From an uncultured Chitinophagaceae bacterium (GTDB lineage Bacteria > Bacteroidota > Bacteroidia > Chitinophagales > Chitinophagaceae): a stretch of 32,112 nucleotides of DNA. The stretch lies in assembly GCA_934502905.1 (NCBI GenBank), contig CAKSVK010000019.1, forward strand, positions 1 through 32,112, read 5' to 3'. Shown piece after piece: positions 25,320 through 32,112 of this stretch; within the stretch, counting starts at the first letter, position 1, and each line of letters opens with the position of its first letter. The translations under genes and the position numbers were made by a program. The notes under the pieces were generated by a model that saw only the letters and a program-made list of their open reading frames with translations, did no database searches and was not told the DNA's origin.

Positions 25320-26816
25320 ATGGACCTGCATCACCACAAACAATTTGATCCGCTAAATCCTGATCTCGCCGGTGTGAAAAAGCTGCTGGATCGTCGTACT
25401 TTCTTAACCAAAACCAGCATGGGCATCGGGGCGGTGGCGTTGGGTTCCCTGCTGGGTAAATCACTTTTCGGGAAGAATGGTATTGCAGCACCCGCGGAAG
25501 AAGGCGTCACTTCCACGGTATTTCCAAATTACCTGCCCAAAGCAAAAAGAATTGTGTACCTGTTCCAAAGTGGCGGTCCGTCGCAGTTGGACCTGTTTGA
25601 CTATAAGCCGGGACTGGTACAATACCAGGCACAGGATCTGCCGGAATCCATACGACAGGGGCAGCGGCTGACAGGGATGAGCGCGGAGCAATCCATTTTC
25701 CCGGTAGCCTCTTCCATTTTTAAATTCGACCAGTATGGTGAATGCCGGGCATGGGTAAGCGAACTGATGCCCCATACCGCTCAGGTAGTGGATGATCTTT
25801 GTTTTATCAAATCGATGCAGACGGATGCTATCAATCACGATCCGGCCATTACCTTTTTACAGAGCGGAAACCAGATCGCCGGACGCCCGTCTATTGGCGC
25901 CTGGCTGAGCTATGGGCTGGGATCAGACAATGAAAATCTTCCTACTTTTATTGTCCTCATCAGCAAAAACGGTGTGGGGCAACCGCTGATGGCCCGCTTA
26001 TGGAGCAACGGTTTCCTGCCCAGCAAGCACCAGGGGGTTGAATTCCGTTCCGGGAAGGACCCCGTGCTGTTCCTGGGTAACCCGGAGGGGTATGACGGTA
26101 AAGACCGCGGTGAAATGCTGGACTATCTGAAGAAACTCAACCAGCTTCAAAATGATACCTATGGCGATCCCGAGATCAATACGCGGATATCGCAATATGA
26201 GATGGCTTACCGCATGCAGACCTCTGTTCCGGAAGTGACTGATATGAGCGATGAGCCGGATTGGGTATACGAAATGTATGGGGAAGAGAGCCGTGACCCC
26301 GGCACCTTTGCCGCCAACTGCCTGCTGGCCAGAAGACTGCTGGAAAAAGATGTAAAGTTTGTGCAGCTTTACCACCAGGACTGGGATCATCATGGTAATC
26401 TTCCTGGTGGATTAAGAGCCCAATGTAAACAGACGGATCGCGCGAGCGCTGCATTGATAAAAGACCTGAAGCAAAGAGGACTGCTGGAAGATACGCTGGT
26501 GATATGGGGCGGTGAATTTGGCAGAACGGTATATTCGCAGGGCAAGCTTTCGGCAGACAACTATGGGCGCGATCATCATCCCCGCTGTTTTACCATGTGG
26601 ATGGCGGGGGCCGGTGTGAAGCCGGGCTTCACTTACGGAGAAACTGATGATTTCGGGTACAACGTGGTCAAAGACCCGGTGCATGTACATGATTTTCATG
26701 CAACCCTCCTGCACCTGTTTGGCATCAACCACGAGCAACTGACCTATAAGTACCAGGGGCGCCGGTTCCGGCTGACGGACGTACATGGACATATTGTAAA
26801 AGACCTTTTAACCTGA
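25320..26816 (+). CDS. DUF1501 protein with Tat-like leader
   Basis: 498-residue protein starting 4 bases after the stop of the previous gene. An ATG 27 bases earlier, overlapping that gene, is possible, but MDLHHHKQFDP fits the usual family start. A twin-arginine-like leader (RRTFLTKTSMGIGAVALGSLLG, about residues 25-46) suggests export in folded form. The rest is DUF1501, related to the sulfatase/alkaline-phosphatase superfamily: QSGGPSQLDLFDYKP near the start, WDHHGNLPGG, and EFGRTVYS followed by GRDHHPRCFTMWMAGAGV near the end. The histidines and aspartates in these segments could bind metal. DUF1501 genes almost always pair with DUF1549/DUF1553 genes, as here, so the two products probably act together. 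The activity is unknown. Confidence 0.92.
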   Translation: MDLHHHKQFDPLNPDLAGVKKLLDRRTFLTKTSMGIGAVALGSLLGKSLFGKNGIAAPAEEGVTSTVFPNYLPKAKRIVYLFQSGGPSQLDLFDYKPGLVQYQAQDLPESIRQGQRLTGMSAEQSIFPVASSIFKFDQYGECRAWVSELMPHTAQVVDDLCFIKSMQTDAINHDPAITFLQSGNQIAGRPSIGAWLSYGLGSDNENLPTFIVLISKNGVGQPLMARLWSNGFLPSKHQGVEFRSGKDPVLFLGNPEGYDGKDRGEMLDYLKKLNQLQNDTYGDPEINTRISQYEMAYRMQTSVPEVTDMSDEPDWVYEMYGEESRDPGTFAANCLLARRLLEKDVKFVQLYHQDWDHHGNLPGGLRAQCKQTDRASAALIKDLKQRGLLEDTLVIWGGEFGRTVYSQGKLSADNYGRDHHPRCFTMWMAGAGVKPGFTYGETDDFGYNVVKDPVHVHDFHATLLHLFGINHEQLTYKYQGRRFRLTDVHGHIVKDLLT

Positions 26817-26877
26817 TAATAAAACGGGACTAATAAAACACCAGCCTGGAAAGGCGGGATATATAACGACTATTACT

Positions 26878-27984
26878 ATGCGAAAAAGAACATTTTTGAA
26901 ATCAACCGCCCTTATGGCTGCTGCTTCTATCATACAGCCGGCTTCCGTATTCAGCATTTCCAAAAACAGGCAGCCGGATGATCCCCTGATCGGGCACGGT
27001 AGCTTTAAGTATAAGGTGCATAAGGACTGGGCCAAGCTGAGTGTTACCCATACGCCCCTGCTGAATTGCCACGAAATGGTAATGGACAGCAAGGGACGGC
27101 TGATCATGCTGGGTGATCATACACACAATAATATCCTGGTATTTGACAAGAGCGGTAAGCTGCTGGATGCCTGGGGAACCCAGTATCCCGGCGGGCACGG
27201 CCTGACCCTATCAAAGGAAGGGGAAGAAGATTTTTTACTGATCACCGATTGCGGTTATTTCCTGGACAGGCAGGGGCAGTGGAAAAGCCAGGCAGGGCAG
27301 GTATTTAAAACCACTATTGACGGACGGCTCCTCTTTAACCTGGGTGATCCGCATGCCCTCGGGATCTATAAGGATGAAGAAAAGTTCATGCCTACTGAAA
27401 CAGCAGTCGGACCTAACGGTGATATATACGTGGCGGATGGATATGGCTCTGATTACATTATTCAATACGATCGAAAGGGGAAATATATCCGGCATTGGGG
27501 AGGACATAAGAATACCAATCCTGCTCACAACCTGCAGAATGCACATGGTATTACAGTAGATACCCGCGATAAAAACAATCCCGTGCTGATCTGCACCTCC
27601 CGCAATGAACAGTGTTTTAAGTTTTTTACGTTGGATGGCAAATACATCAAAACAGTGGAGCTGCCCGGGCTTTTCGTCTGTCGTGCAGTGATAGATGACA
27701 GGAATATTTATGCCGGCGTTTGCTGGTCTACCACCAGGGAAGGAGAAAAATGGAAAAAAGATACGGGTTTTGTAACGATACTCGATGAGCACAATAAAGT
27801 GGTATCCAACCCCGGTGGCACCGAACCGCAATATGTGAATGGTAAGTTGCAGCCGATGTTCCAGTCTACGGATAAAATATTTAACCACGGGCATGATGTA
27901 TGTGTAGATGAGGACAGGAACCTGTATGTATGCCAGTGGAATGCCAGCCATACGGCTCCGGTCAAACTCGAACGCGTTAAATGA
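26878..27984 (+). CDS. NHL-repeat six-bladed beta-propeller protein with Tat-like leader
   Basis: 368-residue exported protein, third gene of the operon, 61 bases after the DUF1501 gene. The N-terminus (MRKRTFLKSTALMAAASII) resembles a twin-arginine leader. The mature part is a beta-propeller of NHL-like blades: NCHEMVMDSKGRLIMLGDHTHNNILVF, PTETAVGPNGDIYVADGYGSDYIIQY, NAHGITVDTRDKNNPVLICTSRNEQ and NHGHDVCVDEDRNLYVCQWN. The recurring histidines at the blade starts recall the metal site of peptidyl-hydroxyglycine lyase, a related propeller, but no enzyme activity can be assigned. Its stop overlaps the start of the next gene (ATGA), so the two are translationally coupled. It could bind the substrate or serve as a scaffold for the heme proteins. 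Confidence 0.88.
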   Translation: MRKRTFLKSTALMAAASIIQPASVFSISKNRQPDDPLIGHGSFKYKVHKDWAKLSVTHTPLLNCHEMVMDSKGRLIMLGDHTHNNILVFDKSGKLLDAWGTQYPGGHGLTLSKEGEEDFLLITDCGYFLDRQGQWKSQAGQVFKTTIDGRLLFNLGDPHALGIYKDEEKFMPTETAVGPNGDIYVADGYGSDYIIQYDRKGKYIRHWGGHKNTNPAHNLQNAHGITVDTRDKNNPVLICTSRNEQCFKFFTLDGKYIKTVELPGLFVCRAVIDDRNIYAGVCWSTTREGEKWKKDTGFVTILDEHNKVVSNPGGTEPQYVNGKLQPMFQSTDKIFNHGHDVCVDEDRNLYVCQWNASHTAPVKLERVK

Positions 27985-29378
27985 TGCTGTTGAACATATC
28001 CATCTTTATCGGGAAATTCCATCCCCTGTTTGTGCACCTGCCAATAGGATTTTTGCTGCTGGCAGCGTTGCTGCAGTGGATGGGCGGTTTGCAACGGTAT
28101 GCGAAGATCCGCGTAGCAGTACCTGTTACTTTATTGGCAGGGGCCATCGCTGCTTTGTTTTCCTGCATTACAGGTTATCTTTTGTCGCTTGACGGAGGAT
28201 ATAATACCATTACGCTTGACCGGCATATGTGGATGGGCATTATCACAACGGCAGTAGCCTTCACTACCTGGCTGATCAGCATCCGGAAAATACCCTTCGT
28301 TTTTTTGCGGTCTGCAAGATCCCTGAACCTGTTCCTGGTGTTGATCGTGGCCGGCATTAGTCTTGCCGGGCATTGGGGCGGCACCTTAACGCACGGTGAA
28401 GGATACCTGAGCTTTTCCAATAGCGGTAATACTACTCCTGAACGTCCTGTAATAAATGACGTCAACGAGGCACTGGTATTCCAGGATATCGTACAGCCCA
28501 TTCTGCAACATAAATGTGCCGACTGTCATAACAGCAATAAGATGAAAGGAAAGCTGTCTCTGCAGGGTTTTGCGCAAATTATGAAAGGGGGGAAGCACGG
28601 CGAAGTAGTGGTCAGCGGTAAACCTGGAGCGAGCGAGCTTATCAAAAGAGTATTGCTGGATCCTGCGGATAAAAAATTCATGCCAACTGATGGGAAGCCT
28701 CCCCTGATCACGGATGAGATAACACTGTTATCCTGGTGGATAGAAAATGCACTGCAAAAAGAGGACCGGACCGTAGCAGTAGCAGCGCCACCGGAAGAGA
28801 TCATGCAGATCATACAAAACTATTTTGGCGCTGGCGTACAGGCTGAGGTAGCTACAACTTCCGCATCCCAACTGAATCCCGCCACCCCGTTGTCCGCCCC
28901 TGCCTTGCAGGCAGATGCCATATCATCTCTCACGGATCGCGGATTTGTAGTAAAGCAGATCCACTATAACCCCGACCTGCTGGACATTACATTGCCTGCT
29001 GCTACGGGTGATATGAAAACCAGGTTGGCTCTTTTGGCACCTGTAAAAGAAAATATTACCTGGTTGAACATTTCCGGCAACGAAGTATCAGATGAAGACC
29101 TGGAAACAGTTGCCGCCTTTATCAACCTCCAACGCCTTCGTCTGGACAATAACCCGGTAACAAACAAAGGCTTACAGCACCTGAAGGCGCTCAGCCACCT
29201 GGAAAGCATCAATCTTTGCTTTACCGGGATTGAACAGCCGGCCCTCGCTACGCTGGAAGCCATACCCTCTCTTAAAACCGCTTACATATGGGGAACGGCG
29301 CTGCCGCAAAACCATACTTATCTCAGGGCAGACTCCACGCTGAAGATTGTTGCGGGGGAAAGCCCTGCCAGGAAATGA
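27981..29378 (+). CDS. DUF2231 membrane / cytochrome c (PSCyt1-like) / leucine-rich-repeat protein
   Basis: 465-residue membrane protein, last gene of the operon, overlapping the propeller gene by ATGA (a second ATG at 27984 is equally possible). Residues about 8-140 hold four or more membrane helices of the DUF2231 type, opening with FHPLFVHLPIGFLLLAALLQW. Its histidines could carry heme b. A cytochrome-like domain with C179-xx-C182-H183 (CADCH) and KFMPTDGKPPL follows. After a linker, about residues 350-440 form leucine-rich repeats (ITWLNISGNEVSDEDLETVAAF, LQRLRLDNNPVTNKGLQHL). This suggests an inner-membrane electron port for the exported heme proteins, with the LRR as a docking surface. 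That role is inferred. Confidence 0.88.
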   Translation: MMLLNISIFIGKFHPLFVHLPIGFLLLAALLQWMGGLQRYAKIRVAVPVTLLAGAIAALFSCITGYLLSLDGGYNTITLDRHMWMGIITTAVAFTTWLISIRKIPFVFLRSARSLNLFLVLIVAGISLAGHWGGTLTHGEGYLSFSNSGNTTPERPVINDVNEALVFQDIVQPILQHKCADCHNSNKMKGKLSLQGFAQIMKGGKHGEVVVSGKPGASELIKRVLLDPADKKFMPTDGKPPLITDEITLLSWWIENALQKEDRTVAVAAPPEEIMQIIQNYFGAGVQAEVATTSASQLNPATPLSAPALQADAISSLTDRGFVVKQIHYNPDLLDITLPAATGDMKTRLALLAPVKENITWLNISGNEVSDEDLETVAAFINLQRLRLDNNPVTNKGLQHLKALSHLESINLCFTGIEQPALATLEAIPSLKTAYIWGTALPQNHTYLRADSTLKIVAGESPARK

Positions 29379-29390
29379 ATTTTGCTATAT

Positions 29391-29502
29391 GAAGTCTCAG
29401 ACTTCGTAACGTATATGTTCTTCTTTGTCTCCGACAAAGACTTACTCTATATCCTCCCCGTTTGCAAACGGGCAAGAACATAAAAAATCCGAAGTCGGAG
29501 AC
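29391..29502. repeat. Chain of four palindromes (REP-like) after the cytochrome operon
   Basis: Four perfect short hairpins follow each other: 29391-29405 (GAAGTCT C AGACTTC), 29422-29440 (TCTTTGTC TCC GACAAAGA), 29457-29472 (CCCGTTTGCAAACGGG) and 29488-29499 (TCCGA AG TCGGA). The outer ends are also inverted copies of each other (GTCTCAGACTTCG against CGAAGTCGGAGAC, one mismatch). It begins 12 bases after the last operon gene and may end its transcript. Similar elements are, from general memory, common between Bacteroidota genes. Confidence 0.8.
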
Positions 29503-29566
29503 ATTTGGATAGCTGCATAGGCGGGATCACAAAGAATAAAGTTTCATTGCCATCGTTATATAACCG

Positions 29567-29974
29567 ATGTCTGCACATCCTTACAAAATACGTAACAGGC
29601 TCCGGTTTCACCGGGGATATTTTTGGGCGACTGTTATCCTGTTCATAACAGAGGTGCTGATCGCCCTGTTTGTACGCGACAATTTCATCCGTCCCTATAT
29701 CGGAGACGTTTTGGTAGTCATTTTGATCTATTGTGCCATACGGTCCTTTTTTGATACTCCCCCCGTTGCCACTGCCATTGGTGTGCTGGTCTTCAGCTTT
29801 GTTATTGAAATACTGCAGTATTTCAGGATCATTGAAATATTGGGATGGCAGGCTAACAAGCTCGCCAGGGTTGTGATCGGTACTTCTTTTGCGTGGGAAG
29901 ACCTGGTGGCATATGTAGCAGGCATTGTCATTATTATCCTGGTGGAGAAAAAGATGCGGAAGACCAGCCGATAA
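29567..29974 (+). CDS. DUF2809-family membrane protein
   Basis: 135-residue integral membrane protein with four predicted helices (about residues 19-36, 43-60, 68-86 and 108-128). The conserved FIRPYIGDVLVVILIY, the helix with FSFVIEILQYF and the glycosylation-like ARVVIGTSFAWEDLVAYVAG segment match DUF2809. No function is established for this family. It stands alone downstream of the palindrome chain; no obvious promoter or Shine-Dalgarno site precedes it. A regulatory or transport role cannot be inferred from the sequence. Confidence 0.85.
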   Translation: MSAHPYKIRNRLRFHRGYFWATVILFITEVLIALFVRDNFIRPYIGDVLVVILIYCAIRSFFDTPPVATAIGVLVFSFVIEILQYFRIIEILGWQANKLARVVIGTSFAWEDLVAYVAGIVIIILVEKKMRKTSR

Positions 29975-30075
29975 TTTCGATACCAGCTGTTCCGGACTTA
30001 TTTTTATTATCATGTAGCTTTTAATGCAACAGCTCAGGCAATATTATCGCTTTCAGCGAACCAGCACGGGAGGCG

Positions 30076-30315
30076 TTGGTGCTGACCGTAGGACTCTGGA
30101 ATGCAGATCTTACAAAATCTGAAAAGGGATTTTATGCTATGGCTTTTATACTCAGCCTGTTTGCGGCCATGGCGATACAAAAAAATACCAGGGATCTGAA
30201 GAATAGTCAAAAGGAAGATACTTCAAAAACGACCAAACCTCAGACCAGTAATCATAACTACGGAAATTATATCTACTTATGTACACAAGGCTTAACAGGT
30301 ACTTTTCCAAACTGA
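30076..30315 (+). pseudogene. Fragment of a YiaA-like inner-membrane protein
   Basis: An open frame with only a TTG start encodes 79 residues. The first ~45 ([40 protein letters not shown]) look like the second two-helix unit of a YiaA/YiaB-type protein, whose usual first unit should lie upstream. The 100 bases upstream hold no ATG in this frame back to a TAA at 30022 and nothing resembling that first unit in other frames. The last ~30 residues are polar and unlike a conserved tail. I therefore read this as a 5'-truncated remnant, though a short functional single-unit protein is not excluded. Confidence 0.5.
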
Positions 30316-30364
30316 TACCTCTGGGAGGTGGCAGTATTGCGTTATCTATACGACGTTGGTGAAA

Positions 30365-30380
30365 AGGGTTCCGGAACCCT
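30365..30380. promoter_or_regulatory. Palindrome AGGGTTCCGGAACCCT upstream of the acetyltransferase
   Basis: Perfect 16-base palindrome ending 33 bases before the acetyltransferase ATG. TAACTTGC at 30390-30397 is a weak -7-like sequence downstream, which would place the palindrome over the -33 region. It could be an operator; there is no T-run to make it a terminator. Confidence 0.35.
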
Positions 30381-30413
30381 CATCTATTGTAACTTGCAGT
30401 AAAGCATCATTAT

Positions 30414-30938
30414 ATGAAATACCTGCTGGATGGATCATCTACTGAAAGACTGTTGTTCCGGAAAATCCGGGAAGAAGATTTTGATGACTGGCTTCCGTTT
30501 CACCAGGATCCTGCAACATCCCGATACTGGATCAGCGAAAAGGAAGATCCCGAAACAGAATGCCGGCAATGGTATGAAAAACAATTTGGTCGTTATGTAA
30601 ATGATAAAGGGGGGATGAATGCACTCGTGGAAAAATCCAGCGGCAAGCTGATCGGCCATTGTGGTCTGCTGGTGCAGGTAGTGGATGGTATTGAAGAGCT
30701 GGAGATTGCTTACTCGCTGTTACCACAATTCTGGAACCGAGGTTATGCCACAGAGGCAGCCCTGAAATGTAAAGAAGCAGCATTTGCCAAACAATATGCA
30801 GACTCTCTTATTTCAATTGTCAGCCTGACCAACACACCCTCCGCTAATGTAGCCTGTAAGCTGGGTATGCGAATTGACGGCCTGACTATCTATAAAGGGA
30901 ATGAGGTGCATATCTTTCGCGTTGTGAGGGATAATTAA
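30414..30938 (+). CDS. GNAT-family N-acetyltransferase (RimJ/RimL type)
   Basis: 174-residue cytoplasmic enzyme that transfers an acetyl group from acetyl-CoA to an amine. The fold runs from the N-terminal strand (TERLLFRKIREEDFDDWLPFHQDP) through the central strands (GKLIGHCGLL, LEIAYSLLPQFW) to acetyl-CoA binding motif A, NRGYATEAALKCKEAAF. ISIVSLTNTPSANVACKLGMR follows, typical of the RimL subgroup (N-P/T-x-S-x-x-V-x-x-K-x-G). The acceptor may be a ribosomal protein N-terminus or a small amine such as an antibiotic; the sequence does not tell. It is a single gene with a palindrome in front and a shared terminator behind. Confidence 0.92.
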   Translation: MKYLLDGSSTERLLFRKIREEDFDDWLPFHQDPATSRYWISEKEDPETECRQWYEKQFGRYVNDKGGMNALVEKSSGKLIGHCGLLVQVVDGIEELEIAYSLLPQFWNRGYATEAALKCKEAAFAKQYADSLISIVSLTNTPSANVACKLGMRIDGLTIYKGNEVHIFRVVRDN

Positions 30939-30973
30939 AAAAGGAGGCAGCACAAGCCACCTCCTCTTCTTTT
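30939..30973. terminator. Bidirectional terminator between acetyltransferase and SusD genes
   Basis: AGGAGG (30942-30947) pairs with CCTCCT (30960-30965), with GC/GC closing an ACAA loop after two mismatches. An A-run lies on the left and CTTCTTTT on the right, so it can stop transcription from both convergent genes. Confidence 0.75.
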
Positions 30974-30989
30974 GTATTATTTATAATCT

Positions 30990-32112
30990 TTAGTCGTTCT
31001 GCTGCGCCAGCGGATTATACAACATTTCGTTTTCAGGGATCTTTAACGTCATACTGGAAACCGGATAAGTGGTTTTGGTAACATGGTTGGCAGAGCTGGT
31101 CCTGTCCACCGGGATGTTCCAACGCTTATTGTTGTAGAATTCACGGCCACCTTCTCCCCACAACTCTATGCGGGTCTGTAATTGCACCATTTCCAGCGCG
31201 CTCATGCCTGCCATGGCTGTGTAGTTGTCGCAGGTTAATGTAGTAGTGGCTCCGGTGCGGGTACGCGCTGCCAGCAGCTTGTTTAAAGTTGTTTTGGCAG
31301 CGTCCTCGCTCACACCCTTTGCCTCTGCTTCTGCTTTCATAAGCAGTACCTCTGATGCACGCATATAAAATGCTGTTGAAGCGCCTACCTGTTTTTTATC
31401 CGTACCACCCAAAGGATGCGTGGCGGCATATTTAACATTGGTATATGACGGTATGAATGCCACGGTACCGGCGGCAGGATATGAGTAATTACCAAGAGCT
31501 GTTTCTGAAAAACAATCCCTGCGATAGTCATCGGTATCAATTTTTTCAAATAAGCGATTGTCAATCCGCTTGTACGCCCTGGAAACACCACCATTTCCTT
31601 CTCCGAAACAATTCATATAAGTGGTAAAGTGGGTATTTGCCTGCCCCAGCGGAAAACCTAATATTACTTCGGGGTTTTGCGCATTGTTCAGGAACCCATT
31701 TGTTTCGGGGAGATATTCCGGAACAGCAGTGGTGCTGGTATTTTTTCCACCATATTGTTCCTGGCTCATTAACGTGGAATAATTATCAAGGATACCATTA
31801 CAAGCCGTTATAGCGGTTGGCCAGTCTCCCGTCCACACAGAAACCCGTGCCAGTAAGAAGTTAACCACGCCCAGATCAATATCGGCCGTATTGGCTGTAT
31901 ATCCTATACCCGCTTCCCCTAATAGCGTTAGGGCGGTGGTCAGATCATTCTTAATGAAGGTGTAGGTTTCCTCAGCCGTAGCACGTGGCTTATTGGGCTG
32001 CATGGGATCGAAATTATCATACAACATTATACCTAATTTGCTGTTACCTCCCTGGAGGTAAGCATCCTGGTAATTTTCCATCAGGTAATTATATCCATAT
32101 GCCCTTATTACC
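30990..32112 (-). CDS. SusD/RagB-family outer-membrane glycan-binding lipoprotein, N-terminus beyond window
   Basis: The minus-strand frame stays open to the right edge of the window (VIRAYGYNYLMENYQDAYLQGGN), so the methionine at 32081 is internal and the lipoprotein leader lies outside. The visible ~373 residues match the SusD/RagB family: a tetratricopeptide-like helical start with YTFIKNDLTTALTLL and VNFLLARVSVWTGDWPTAITACNGIL, a variable centre, and the conserved end ASTAFYMRASEVLLMKAEAEAKG, IELWGEGGREFYNNKRWNIP and LKIPENEMLYNPLAQQN. SusD proteins cap a TonB-dependent SusC transporter on the cell surface and bind its glycan or peptide ligand. The SusC partner should lie just to the right. 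No CAZyme is visible on the left, so the ligand is unknown. Confidence 0.95.
   Translation of the reverse strand, partial: VIRAYGYNYLMENYQDAYLQGGNSKLGIMLYDNFDPMQPNKPRATAEETYTFIKNDLTTALTLLGEAGIGYTANTADIDLGVVNFLLARVSVWTGDWPTAITACNGILDNYSTLMSQEQYGGKNTSTTAVPEYLPETNGFLNNAQNPEVILGFPLGQANTHFTTYMNCFGEGNGGVSRAYKRIDNRLFEKIDTDDYRRDCFSETALGNYSYPAAGTVAFIPSYTNVKYAATHPLGGTDKKQVGASTAFYMRASEVLLMKAEAEAKGVSEDAAKTTLNKLLAARTRTGATTTLTCDNYTAMAGMSALEMVQLQTRIELWGEGGREFYNNKRWNIPVDRTSSANHVTKTTYPVSSMTLKIPENEMLYNPLAQQND

Overview
The window looks like chromosomal DNA of a Bacteroidota bacterium, most likely Chitinophagaceae (Chitinophaga-like). The evidence is a type IX secretion C-terminal sorting domain, a SusD-like lipoprotein, an alaS / M23 peptidase / MerR neighbourhood, TAnnTTTG-type -7 promoter elements, weak Shine-Dalgarno sites, and many short palindromic intergenic repeats. 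This placement is inferred from gene content, not from a database search.

Layout. 1-762 (-): a family 2 glycosyltransferase cut by the left edge. 1115-6385 (+): a 1756-residue secreted protein (esterase, three PKD-like repeats, a parallel beta-helix, seven more PKD-like repeats, a T9SS sorting domain). 6386-7224: non-coding, rich in inverted repeats. 7225-9847 (+): an overlapping TPR histidine kinase / NarL-type response regulator pair. 10035-10622 (+): a Crp/Fnr regulator. 10738-12066 (+): xylose isomerase. 12234-13436 (+): a class I aminotransferase. 13437-14105: repeat-rich and non-coding. 14106-16480 (-): L,D-transpeptidase, MerR regulator and M23 peptidase, divergent from alaS (16621-19257, +). 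alaS meets a DUF4143-type AAA ATPase (19260-20429, -) tail to tail with a 2-base gap.

20430-29378 is the most interesting part. A perfect 20-base inverted repeat lies over the ATPase promoter. A small membrane-anchored cytochrome c (20667-21062) follows, then an AraC regulator (21109-21978, -). Divergent from it is a four-gene operon (22112-29378, +): a PSCyt1/DUF1549/LamG/DUF1553 multiheme protein, a DUF1501 protein with a Tat-like leader, an NHL beta-propeller, and a DUF2231 / cytochrome c / leucine-rich-repeat membrane protein. I infer an envelope redox or catabolic system controlled by the AraC regulator; its substrate is unknown.

The right end holds a chain of four palindromes (29391-29502), a DUF2809 membrane protein, a YiaA-like fragment, a GNAT acetyltransferase, and a SusD-family gene on the minus strand running off the right edge. 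That last gene is presumably the end of a polysaccharide utilisation locus. I saw no tRNA, rRNA, CRISPR array, transposase or phage gene.
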